Below are positions 1 to 9,841 of a stretch of 64,000 bases of DNA, piece after piece. The position numbers and the translations under genes are program-made. Source of the stretch: Lactifluus volemus. Its lineage: Eukaryota; Basidiomycota; Agaricomycetes; Russulales; Russulaceae. Under the pieces are notes generated by a model. That model worked only from the letters and a program-made list of their open reading frames with translations, made no database searches and had not been told where the DNA came from. Each line of letters starts with the position of its first letter. Position 1 is the first letter of the stretch. The stretch lies in contig WTXI01000042.1 of assembly GCA_022376515.1 (NCBI GenBank), positions 186,001 through 250,000 of the forward strand, read 5' to 3'.

Positions 1-1348
1 ATCAAGTGGATATCTCACTTGGGCCGCCCGCTGTATGTCCACTTCCATTCATGACATAGTTTCAAACGGAAACTTACTTTCTACTCCCAATAGGTTTGGC
101 TCTCTTTATGATGCTCTTCCAGAAGAACATGAGATTATGCACCTTGCGAAACAAAAGCTACTGGGTGGCCAAATCGAGCCCACTGAAGCGGGCACTCTGG
201 CTTGCCTCTCAGTGCGCTTTGCTTTGGAGTTTGATTTCGCGATTGGAGATGCTCGTAGAGTGGCCCGTGATCAAATTGAGTATCACATGCGACTCTGTGT
301 TGCGGCAACTACTGGACTCGAAACGTTGGTCACAGTCGCTGGGTCGGAACCATTTCTAGCCGAAGCCGCCTATCAACTCCAGGACCTATCCAAAACGAAT
401 CCTGTGCGGGACCTAGCATGCCATCGTGACCTAAACTATGTCGATCACGGCCTGCGTGGGGAGCTTGTTGCGGCATTTCTTATCATGCAGGCGCGTGATG
501 CGTCGTTGGTAAAGCAGGTGGCATCCCCAAAGAGATCGATAACCGTCACCGATTTCATGAAGGCGTTTCTTCCAGCTCCTGCGTATGAGAAGCTGAAAAA
601 TGCTTGGCCAACTCACTGGTGTCCAGCTGAGAACAAGCAATTCAAAGATGCGTTCCGGGGCTATAGAATGTGGTTCAATCACGTCATCCGGATCAGAAAC
701 TATGACCTGATCAACATCAAGTCTCTCTGGAAATTCATTACGAGGGGCGCGATGGTCATGTGCGCCGATAATCAACGTGGCGTGGACATTATTTTGCCCA
801 TTTGCGATCCGGATAGAAACCTCTCGCGCGACAATGTAACAGCAATTCTTATCCAAGTGAAGAATGACAAATATTTTCAGCATCGTATCGACAAGACCTT
901 GTTTGATGCGATGGATCCATATCGGGTTGGCCTCTTTAACGGCGAGGACTCCGCGCTTCCGGTCGTCCGAATGGTTTTAGCCCTTGCATCTGATCAGGCT
1001 GGGGTGTTTTTTCCCCCTGTGGTTGAGGATGTGCATCACTGTGGACGATTCACTGCCTACGATGTGTGGTGTGCGGGACTGTCAGGGGACACATTCAAGG
1101 ACGTGGATGATGATATCGATTCATACCGTACTCTTCTGGAACATTCACTCCAACCGAATGGCGCATACCATTTGGAGGAGACAACGGATCTATATCTAGA
1201 TCAAGACACGAGGGAGGCAAAAGGACTACGCCGGCGAAGGCTGGAATCGCTGGCCTTTAGCGAGGACGGAGGTCAGGACAATGACTCAACCAAGTCACGC
1301 CCACGCAAGCGAAGTAAAAAGATGAAGAAAAAACGGAGGGTTGGTTGA
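1..1348 (+). CDS. Crinkler-like P-loop NTPase/nuclease, 3' part (copy 1, cut by window edge)
   Basis: Only the 3' end is present. The exon 1-32 reads IKWISHLGRPL, a 61-bp intron covers 33-93, and the last exon is 94-1348. The apparent ATG at 35 lies inside that intron, so it is not the start. The fragment is almost identical to the matching part of the complete copy at 4886-7974, which carries a GTGKS Walker A motif. Near 778-880 the protein has GVDIILPI followed by ILIQVKND, which resembles the D...(E/Q)xK core of restriction-endonuclease-fold nucleases. The tail is very basic (RPRKRSKKMKKKRR), possibly a nuclear localisation signal. NTPase plus nuclease is the architecture described for CRN/RHS-type effectors; the assignment here is inference. 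No frame break is visible in this part. Confidence 0.7.
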   Translation, partial: SSGYLTWAARCMSTSIHDIVSNGNLLSTPNRFGSLYDALPEEHEIMHLAKQKLLGGQIEPTEAGTLACLSVRFALEFDFAIGDARRVARDQIEYHMRLCVAATTGLETLVTVAGSEPFLAEAAYQLQDLSKTNPVRDLACHRDLNYVDHGLRGELVAAFLIMQARDASLVKQVASPKRSITVTDFMKAFLPAPAYEKLKNAWPTHWCPAENKQFKDAFRGYRMWFNHVIRIRNYDLINIKSLWKFITRGAMVMCADNQRGVDIILPICDPDRNLSRDNVTAILIQVKNDKYFQHRIDKTLFDAMDPYRVGLFNGEDSALPVVRMVLALASDQAGVFFPPVVEDVHHCGRFTAYDVWCAGLSGDTFKDVDDDIDSYRTLLEHSLQPNGAYHLEETTDLYLDQDTREAKGLRRRRLESLAFSEDGGQDNDSTKSRPRKRSKKMKKKRRVG

Positions 1349-1860
1349 TTGATGCTCGCTACGCGGATATGCTTGATGATTGGGAGTAGCGATGGAATGG
1401 TACCTCGTAGTAAAACACGGTTGATCTGTAATTTGTAGCCTGGAATTGATGACTGACGCCTGTACATGTACGTACAGCTAAGTGTGGAGAGATTCTCTTG
1501 TGTCATGTAGGGTCAGCCGCCTGGCCTGCCAGGAAGGTGCGACTGAGATAGTCATGTGTAGCTCATCTCTGACTACCCTCAATTATTTGCCTGGTGCCAA
1601 GTGGATAAAGGGTCTTACCAATGACCTTACAGGCGATTTCACTGGGGGTCATTTCTCAGATATCATCCATTCTTTAGTCTTCTTCACAGCTCGATTGGAT
1701 CGTACTACCAAGTTCGTCGAACTCCAGAAGTAGAGTGCCCTAGGGATCAGCAAGCTATCGTTTGAAGACGTCCTTAAGGGGGAATTTCAACTAGCAGAAG
1801 GGTGAATCCATTGGAACATCCTGTGAGTGAGCCGTAGTCCTCAAAGTATTCACTCAGTTC
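1349..1860. other. Crinkler 3' flank and unassigned sequence
   Basis: The first ~110 bases match the 3' flank of crinkler copy 2 (7975-8085), so the duplicated unit extends past the stop codon. The rest contains a short open frame at 1482-1733 with no recognisable motif. I see nothing else. Confidence 0.4.
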
Positions 1861-3640
1861 ACCACTGGCACCCCCGGGCCGTTGACCATTTTCGCGCAAG
1901 AAACGACGCCTCTCGCTCGGCGGGATATTGTGCGGGTGCCAGGTATTAGCTTTGGAGATGTGTTGCGGACGACCAGCGACGGCAAGGAAGTCTACATAGT
2001 CTTAGAAGGTGGAACGGGCGGTGGGCTCGCCTGCTGAGCCAGATCAGCGGTATGAACCTGAACAGAACACCCGTATCTGCTGTCGGCCGAGGCCGTTGAT
2101 TTATCTCGTTTATCCCGAACGATGGCATAGCCATCACAGTGCGCAGCGTTGGGAGCGAACACTTTGTGTTGGGGAACGGGGATGTACAACTTACCGTCGC
2201 CGGAGGACGAGTCACAAGTCCGTTCGATTTCAGGCGTGAACTCATCCCACAGGGTGATGACCGGAGGTTTGATTATTTTCGAGGACCATCCTAACTACTG
2301 GGATGTGTGGGGCGCGTTGAAAGAAGGTGACGTCACCTGCTCGTGAGTTCAACAAGAAAAGACCCAAAGGTCAAAGAGGAAGGAGAGAAGAAAGAGGACG
2401 AGTAGCACAGTGAGGAACTTGAAAGATAGAAGGCCCAAGCGAGGTGATCAGGTGTACGAGAGGTTTAAGACGAGATCTTGAACAACGAAAGAAACTTGAG
2501 ACTTGAGTTGATGCAGACAGAGAGTTCGAGAACAAGGGTGAGTGGTGATATTTCGCTGGCTCGTTCGTACATTTTGCAGATCTATATATACATTCGAGCC
2601 AGGTAGTTTCTAAGTAGGAAAGCACGTTGAGAACATAAGATCAAGTGGCGTAGACACGAAAACATCGAATGAGAAGGTAAGAATGAACAAAGGGAAACAA
2701 GTCAAAGGGACAAGCGCGAGGTTCTCCTGGAGCATAGCGGGTACAAAGGGCACCGTAACCAAAACTTCGAAGTCAAGATAAATATTTACAAACTTCGAAG
2801 TCACATGCAACCTCAGAATGCTTCACGGGATGATCGCGCTCCTTCGAAAGTTAGTCCGTCGGACTAGAGTTTTGGGTGTGGCACAAAGCACAGCATGCAG
2901 CCCAGGACAAAGAACACGAGAAGGGAGAACAAAGCCGCAGAGAATACCGAACTGGGTCAGCTATAGAGAACGCAAGGCAATCTAAGACGAAAAATGAGAT
3001 ACAGAGACACGAGGCATGAAAGAGATATGAAAGAAAAACAGAAAAACATCATGCAACTCGAGGCCGCAGAAGAGGGGTCACTGGCCGAGGCGTAAAAGTG
3101 TCGTGGCCGAGGGGGAATCGTGGCCGTTTCATCTAGACGATAGGGGCGAAGCAACGAGCCAGGGATCTGGTGGATCAGCTGGAAATCACGACGAGAGAGG
3201 GAAATCGAGACGAGGCAAATGAACAGGCGTACAACCCGGGGTTTCAAGCTTTCAAGCTTTCAAGGCCAGCCACTGGCACGTGGCTATCCTCAGCGTCACT
3301 CGACTTGGGGTCCCTCGATGCTGTAATACTCATGGGCGGCGTCAGACGTCGAAATATACCACTAAAATTCAAGAACATACAAGTTATTGCATCCGGTCCG
3401 GCTCGTGCAGTTGGTGCTGTGGAAGCTGAACTTGAAGCCTACACGATCAAGATGCCAGCTAATTCCACGTGACCTAAATCTAGATTCTAACGGTTCCGTT
3501 CCAATCAGTTCATGTTCAGTGCCGAAGTCGACTGGCACTCGCGCCAAGAGTTTTTGAAGTGTAAGTGAATATGTTGCAGTAAGGTTCGCGAGCTGATATA
3601 TTGTAGTCGAACTGCCCTTCGACATCATGATCCATACGAA
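1861..3640 (+). pseudogene. Decayed GH38 alpha-mannosidase fragment, interrupted
   Basis: Translation in shifting frames gives pieces typical of the C-terminal half of GH38 alpha-mannosidases. GGLIIFEDHPNYWDVW is near 2265-2320. After an interruption come NIQVIASGPARAV near 3370, EVDWHSRQEFLK near 3525-3560, and VELPFDI near 3617 across an apparent 50-bp intron. Frames change and stops intervene, so this is a relic. The same order of motifs occurs at 9842-11890, where the part equivalent to 2337-3294 is absent; that segment is therefore probably an insertion. The relic ends abruptly at about 3640, where an antisense GH3 fragment begins. Confidence 0.6.
2337..3294 (-). mobile_element. Candidate solo LTR or other insertion inside the GH38 relic
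   Basis: About 958 bp without a gene, strongly purine-rich on the + strand. It is flanked by GTCAC at 2332-2336 and again at 3295-3299, a possible 5-bp target duplication. The parallel GH38 relic at 9842-11890 lacks this block. Read on the minus strand it has a TATATATA box near 2585-2596 and pyrimidine-rich sequence after it, as in fungal LTRs. The ends are not a clean TG..CA with the duplication, and there is no second copy in the window, so the class is uncertain. Confidence 0.4.
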
Positions 3641-4570
3641 GGTACTAGTATACGGGGTATTCAGGAGGTCAGATGGCAGGGGCTGGGTAGGAGAGTTACT
3701 CGTCGCGGATGTGAAAGAGCTCGGGGGTAGAGAGCTCAACGGAGAAGCGATAGAAGATGGCATCCCCCTGCCAGAAAGGAGACATATTGGCCGGTGGTAG
3801 TGAGCGGGTGGGTGGGGCGGTGGTGAAGCTGGTGAGAAAAAAGGAGTAGGCGGCAACGATGAAGTGCACGAGTTAGGTGGAAAAGAGGGTGATGGAGCCC
3901 GGGGTGTGGATGAACGCGAAGAAAGCGAGGGCAAAGATGAAGAGGTGGCTAAGGTGTGCTCTACATGTAAGAGAACGAGGAGAACGGACGGATTCATGGG
4001 TGCGCGATTGGGGAGGTAGCACCGATGAGCAAAGGAAAATAAAATGAGAATGAGAATGAGAATGAGAATTGGGGATTTAGAGACGAATGAACTTATATAT
4101 ATTGCCTTGGTGCGTAGAGCAGGAGAAGCACGGTCATATGCGAGCATCGAAGCCGAAGTCAACGCAACCTAGCCCAATTCACCTTCCTCACCCAGGCCAC
4201 CCTCCGTCCCCTGCCCCCCAGACCAGACCCCCCTTGAATGATCGCCGCTGGACAGCGGCTGATGTAAGTCACTTCTGTCCTCTCTGCCTCTACAGCCTCC
4301 CTATGTACTCCTTACCATACTGCCTTTTGTCCTCGCCTCCCTTATCTTATGTCTCTTACGGTACCTTCCTTGTGTCGATACTTGTCTTGTAGGCTATGTC
4401 TTGTTGCTTGTAGCAGGGACAATAAACCCCAATTCAAAAAAAAAAAAAAAGAAGCCGAAGTCAAACAGCGAATGGAAGCCGTCGACACATCCTCACGGAG
4501 CTTTGAAAGCCAATCGACCAACGGTGTCACATGGCCAGGATCTCCTTCCTGAGATGAGTCCTGCCGATAC
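3641..4570 (-). pseudogene. GH3 beta-glucosidase 5' fragment (signal peptide, Ser/Pro stalk, promoter)
   Basis: On the minus strand this matches the promoter and first ~118 codons of the intact GH3 gene at 28049-31291. MNPSVLLVLL... corresponds to MHPSVLLVLL..., followed by the Ser/Pro-rich stretch ending PLPSDLLNTPYT. The TATATATATTGCC promoter segment near 4094 also matches 31376. The fragment is fused end to end with the sense-strand GH38 relic at about 3640. Its upstream part is split by the retroposon at 4163-4450 and resumes to about 4570. It encodes no catalytic part and cannot be functional as GH3. Confidence 0.7.
4163..4450 (+). mobile_element. Retroposed insertion with poly(A) tail and 14-bp target duplication
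   Basis: A 288-bp block sits exactly between two copies of GAAGCCGAAGTCAA (4149-4162 and 4451-4464). It ends in 15 A residues (4436-4450), with an AATAAA signal at 4421-4426. The homologous locus at 31427-31450 has the target once and no insert. These are the hallmarks of target-primed reverse transcription: either a 5'-truncated LINE 3' end, a SINE, or a retroposed mRNA 3' end. No reverse transcriptase motif is present in this short piece, so the source element is not identified. Confidence 0.85.
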
Positions 4571-4885
4571 TAACACTGATTGGGTGGTTGGGCAACGGAT
4601 CACTTCGAATTTCTCATCTAATTCTTGCTCAGTCGCCACAAAACCTGACATATGGCATCCAGTGCCACATACAAGCATACGAGGTAATTCAGGCCCTGCA
4701 TAAAACTGTCGCCCTCGTTGATATACATATATACGACGCAATGAACTGTTTGCCGTCCAATAAAGAATCCAGGGGTAAATTCATGTGGGCGAGCACAACG
4801 CTTATGCCAGAATAATTAATTAATTAATATATTGTAAGCGACATTGTTAAGTTATCAAAAATTGGCTCAGGGGGGGACTGCGACT

Positions 4886-7800
4886 ATGGTGACCGGACTA
4901 ACTTCAAGAACGCTCATGGAAGTTGATGACACTATTATTGATTTCTCTGCCCCCCTAGTGTCGACCTCACAATCTCAACGACAAAAGCTTGATCTCTCTG
5001 ACGAAGCTATTCAACGAGGGTGCAGAAAACTTGAGCGGTTTATGACCCTTAATCAGGACGATGAAAGCATTCGAATAAACCTGGCCGTAATTTGGTATAT
5101 TGTTAAAGAAACTCTCGCGCAGCATGGTGGATCAAGGGCGGTAATTGTCAGCGAAGAAGACTTTGAAGCCAATGTCAAGGACCATGGAGAGAAAAAGTTC
5201 ATCACATTCCTCAGAGACGTGGTCAAAAGGAAATCCTGGCGTGACTTGCTATGCAATGGTACATATCCTCTTTTCATGCCCACCTCTTATCATATGAAAT
5301 CTATCCAGAGGTTTTTCTGAAACCAGTATTGGCGAGTTCATCATCATCGCTGCCTGGATACTTCTCGGGCCCATTGATTCATGGTGCGAATGGGCTCAGA
5401 CCGACTCGATGTGTTGTTGATCACGTGTGATGACAGCTACCAAAAAAGCATGGAGTCTCACTTTCCGAGGCAATGCCGCAGATGTCCTTCTTATGACTAT
5501 CGCGACCTACCTCGACAGGCGAAGGGGGTATATGCGCGAGAGGCTAGCATTCTGAATTCTTCAGGCACGGGCAAGTCTCGCGCCGTAGATGAATTGGCCA
5601 AAACTGTTATCACAGTCCCCATGTGCCTTCGTGAAGACAGCAAAGGTGCTACCAGCCTCCTCTTCTTTTCTGCTTGCTTACACTCCACTCTGATCCTAAA
5701 CAGGGTTCCCTCCTCCCGATGTGGCTCTGCGCTCCTGGTTAACCTTATTTCCGAACCGTGACGACCGGGTCGCCGTTACGCGAAGGCTCCATGCGTTCAT
5801 TTACTCTCTCTTGACTGTCACCTACAATCAATTGGCGGCTATCGAGTCTAGGTGGCATGGTGATCACACTGTAATTTATTTTTGAATCATGTACCAATGA
5901 TCTCGCAGGTACAACGGCGCTACCAGTCCGCTCTGATAGAGACGTGATACCGTCTCGAGACAAGCAGAATAATGAAGCCTTCCTTGTCAAGAAGCGCCAT
6001 AAGGAGTTGGCCATTGCCTTCCGTGAACAAATGACAACAGGGCAATTATTCCAAGGAACGAACTCTTATCGTCAAAATTTCTTTGAGGACGTAATTAGTA
6101 CTGCCACCGAAGTGAGTTGTCTTAGTAACCCACCATCCGTCACGGTGATGATGAACCGTCTTTTAAGTTCACGAGAAAATCTATGGAGTCACCTGGAGAA
6201 AAGGACAATTCTCTCGGGCTTGTATATCAGCGTGAACGCCAGAGTATCGCAGAGGCAGGAAATAGACTCTCACGGTTCATTGACCCGAACCGAGTACTTG
6301 GCTCGCCTAGTAACGGGGGGCCTCGGCACCCTCTCGTTATTTTCGCATTCGACGAGTTCCGTATCCTCATGAATACTTCACGAGGTCAATCTTGGTCTGT
6401 GTTTTCAGAATTGCGTTGGGTATTGAGCGAACTCGTCTACGAGCCAATATTCTCTCTATTCATTTCGACATCGGGACAGTTTCATCAATTCTCCCAGTCG
6501 GACCCATCCCTTCCCCTCACTAATCTTGACACTTCGCCTTTACAACCCATCACAGAGATCAGCTTCGATGATCTCGCATACCCTGCAGAGGAACACCATG
6601 TCAAATTATCTGACGTAGTAGATATCAAGTGGATATCTCACCTAGGCCGTCCACTGTATGTCCACTTCCATTCATGACATAGTTTCAAATGGGAGCTTAC
6701 TTTCTACTCCCAATAGGTTTGGCTCTCTTTATGATGCTCTTCCAGAAAATGACAAAGATGAGATTATGCACCTTGCGAAACAAAAGCTACTGGGTGGCCA
6801 AATCGAGCCCACTGATGCGGGCACTCTGGCTTGCCTCTCAGTGCGTTTTGCTTTGGAGTTTGATTTCGCGATTGGAGATGCTCGTAGAGTGGCCCGTGAT
6901 CAAATTGAGCATCACATGCGACTCTGTGTTGCGGCAACTACTGGACTCAAAACGTTGGTCACAGTCGCTGGGTCGGAACCATTTCTAGCCGAAGCCGCCT
7001 ATCAACTTCAGGACTTATCCAAAACGAATCCTGTGCGGGACCTAGCAAGCCATCGTGACCTAAACTATGTCGATCACGGCCTACGTGGGGAGCTTGTTGC
7101 GGCATTTCTTATCATGCAGGCGCGTGATGCGTCGTTGGTAAAGCAGGTGGCATCCCCAAAGAGATCGATAACCGTCACCGATTTCATGAAGGCGTTTCTT
7201 CCAGCTCCTGCGTATGAGAAGCTGGAAAATGTTTGGCCAACTCACTGGTGTCCAGCTGAGAACAAGCAATTCAAAGATGCGTTCCGGGGCTATAGAATGT
7301 GGTTCAATCACGTCATCCGGATCAGAAACTATGACCTGATCAACATCAAGTCTCTGTGGAAATTCATTACGAGGGGCGCGATGGTCATGTGCGCCGATAA
7401 TCAACGTGGTGTGGACATTATTTTGCCCATTTGCGATCCGGATAGAAACCTTTCACGCGATAATGTGACTGCGATTCTTATCCAAGTGAAGAACGACAAA
7501 TTTTTTCAGCATCGTATCGACAAGACCTTGTTTGATGCGATGGATCCATATCGAGTTGGCCTCTTTAACGGCGAGGACTCCCCGCTTCCTGTCGTCCGAA
7601 TGGTTTTAGCCCTTGCATCTGATCAGGCTGGGGTGTTTTTTCCCCCTGTGTCTGAGTTGCATCACCGTGGACGATTCACTGCCTACGATGTGTGGTGTGC
7701 GGGACTGTCAGGGGACACATTCAAGGACGTGGATGGTGATATCGATTCATACCGTACTCTTCTGGAACATTCACTCCAACCGAATGGCGCATACCATTCG

Positions 7801-7974
7801 AAGGAGACAACGGATCTATATCTAGATCAAGACACGAGGGAGGCAAAAGGACTACGCCGGCGAAGGCTGGAATCGCTGGCCTTTGGAGAGGATGGAGGCC
7901 AGGACAATGACTCAACGAAATCACGCCCACGCAAGCGAATCAAAAAGACGAAGAATAAACAGAGTAAAGGCTGA
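4886..7974 (+). CDS. Crinkler-like P-loop NTPase with PD-(D/E)xK-like C-terminal domain (copy 2, one frameshift)
   Basis: Exons inferred by codon phase: 4886-5258, 5309-5383, 5437-5645, 5704-5859, 5909-6111, 6168-6655 and 6717-7974 (about 920 codons). Phases agree at every junction except in exon 3, which is one base short. LAF and NSSGTGKSR are in different frames near 5550, immediately before Walker A. Motifs: Walker A GTGKSR (about residue 190), Walker B-like HPLVIFAFDEFRIL (6330-6370), GRPLFGSLYDALPE across the last intron, then GVDIILPI/ILIQVKND near 7410-7500, and a basic tail. I read it as a NTPase-nuclease fusion of the CRN type. The single frameshift could be real decay or a base-calling error. 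In-frame upstream ATG at 4844 is an alternative start. Confidence 0.65.
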
Positions 7975-8089
7975 TTAATGCTCGCTACGCGGATATATCT
8001 GATGATTGAGAGTGGTTATGGAAAGTAAATATAGTTGATCCGTAATTTGTAGCCTGAACTTGAAGACTGACCCCTGTACGTGTACTTAA

Positions 8090-9253
8090 AGGTGACGGTC
8101 AGTGCCATATAGCATGGTACTCTTTGTTACTATCTACCGACCGACAAGTTAGATCTCATTGGACGTCATCGAAGATTCGCTAACTCTACATGACTACACT
8201 GTAGGACCCTCTTCCAATCAATTCATATTCAATGCCGGAGTCGACTGGCACGAGCGCCACGAGTTTTTGAAGTATGTGAATACGTTGCAGCATGTGAGTT
8301 CGCGAGCTGATGGATCGTAGTCGAACTGCCCCTCGACATCCATAGTGATGTTGCGACATATGAAACCCAGTGGGGTCACGTCTAGCGCCCGACACATAAG
8401 AACACGACCTGGGATGCCGCGAAATTCGAAGTCTGCGGACACAATGTTTGCATTTCCTTTGTCTCAGTAGAGTGCTCAGGGTGTGACATGGACCACCATT
8501 TCGTTGAAATGTAAGTTTGCGGATCTGAGCGAATACGGTTATGGTGTAGCTATGCTGTCAGGTCCAAGTTACGCATTCTCGTCACGGTGCCAGGGCAATG
8601 TCATGAGAATTTCGCTATTGCGCACAGCGACCGCCCCTGATCCAAAGCAAGACCAAGGTGTGTTATTTGCTTTCATTGCGTCCCGAATAGACATAACGAC
8701 TTCTAACGATGTGGCAAGCACGAATTTTCATGGGCTTTATCGACACCGGGGTCAATTCCTCTAGTCGGATGTCCCATCGCAGCTTTTCTGTTCAACCTCC
8801 CACTACACGGTGCGCTTCTTCTTCTCATCCACTCACCTGAGTGTGATGACGCTTACCCTCATGAAAGTGCGCTACCTCCTCAATGGCAACGCATTGGCCT
8901 CCGAAGTGCCACACGTGACACCGTCCATTGTGTTTGGCAGGGACTGCAACGTGTTTCTGGAGACGTTCAAGCGCAGGGACTTAGACGACGCCAAGGGAAT
9001 CCGCACGGTCGTATTGCGACTCTACGAAGCCTACGGCAGCCACGTGTCCATGTATTTGCAAGTAAACACGCCTCGAAGAGTTGTCGCAGAATATGAGACG
9101 AATTTTCTCGAGGAAGACGTGGGTGCGGACTCGCTTGCCTTGAAGCTGACGACGGGTGTTAGTGTCGAAGACGCGAAAATGTTATCTGAAGTATTCTTTT
9201 TTAAGCCTTTTCACATAGTCACACTTGTTTGGAGAAAAAAGAAACTTGGGTGA
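8090..9253 (+). pseudogene. GH38 alpha-mannosidase C-terminal relic
   Basis: Follows the 3' flank of crinkler copy 2 directly. It contains GVDWHERHEFLK near 8237-8272, VELPLDI near 8322, KFADLSEYGYGVAMLSG near 8512-8560, and an open stretch 8810-9253 with VFLETFKRRDL, TVVLRLYEAYGSHVSMYLQV and a terminal FKPFHIVTLVW, the usual C-terminal beta-sandwich of GH38 enzymes. Several frame changes and stops separate these pieces, and the catalytic N-terminal domain is absent. It complements the 9842-11890 relic, which holds earlier parts of the same protein. Confidence 0.6.
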
Positions 9254-9841
9254 TGTCGTGCAAGGACATTATGCCTATTTTGTGTCGTACACGAGATTTT
9301 TGGGATGAGAAATATAAGACCAAGTCAAGCAGAACAAGAAACTTGAGATAGATTGAATCAAACGAAGAATCTCGGGGTCGGGGACCTTGAACTGGAACCA
9401 CCACGGTCAGGCACTCCTATGCTCAGCATAAGTATGGTTGAGCGGAGCAACACACCCACTCTTCTGGCGAAAAGTTGCCAAAGCGGCCCGGTGACCCGGG
9501 CTTTTGCCATAGCCCCATTCGCACCACCATCCTCAGCATTTTCCATATCAAAGACACTATGCCAGACACCCAGTACCTAGACTGTTCTCATGCGGAAGTC
9601 ATCTTGCACTATATAAATGCAGATTCCAAAAAAAAAGAACCCAGCTGCTCTGGCCGCTGTCACATGACACCTGTTGGTATGTTTGAGCTGGCGGTTCACC
9701 TACACCTACACCTACATCAGATACATACAACACACAGGCAACTGATATTAACGAAAGCAATCACCAATCACAAGGTGCTTTTACTTCAATATTTTTTTTC
9801 TCACTTATATAACCTTTGGTGATGATCACTCGCTCAAAACC
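9254..9841. other. Spacer between two GH38 relics
   Basis: No credible gene. It contains an A9 run near 9630, a short CACCTACACCTA repeat near 9698-9715, and a TATATAAA-like site near 9610. Short open frames have no recognisable motif. Confidence 0.35.

Noticed and set aside
35..93. ATG at position 35 as the start of the first gene
   Set aside because: It lies within a 61-bp GT..AG intron that is conserved at 6656-6716; splicing joins GRPL to FGSLYDALPE, matching copy 2.
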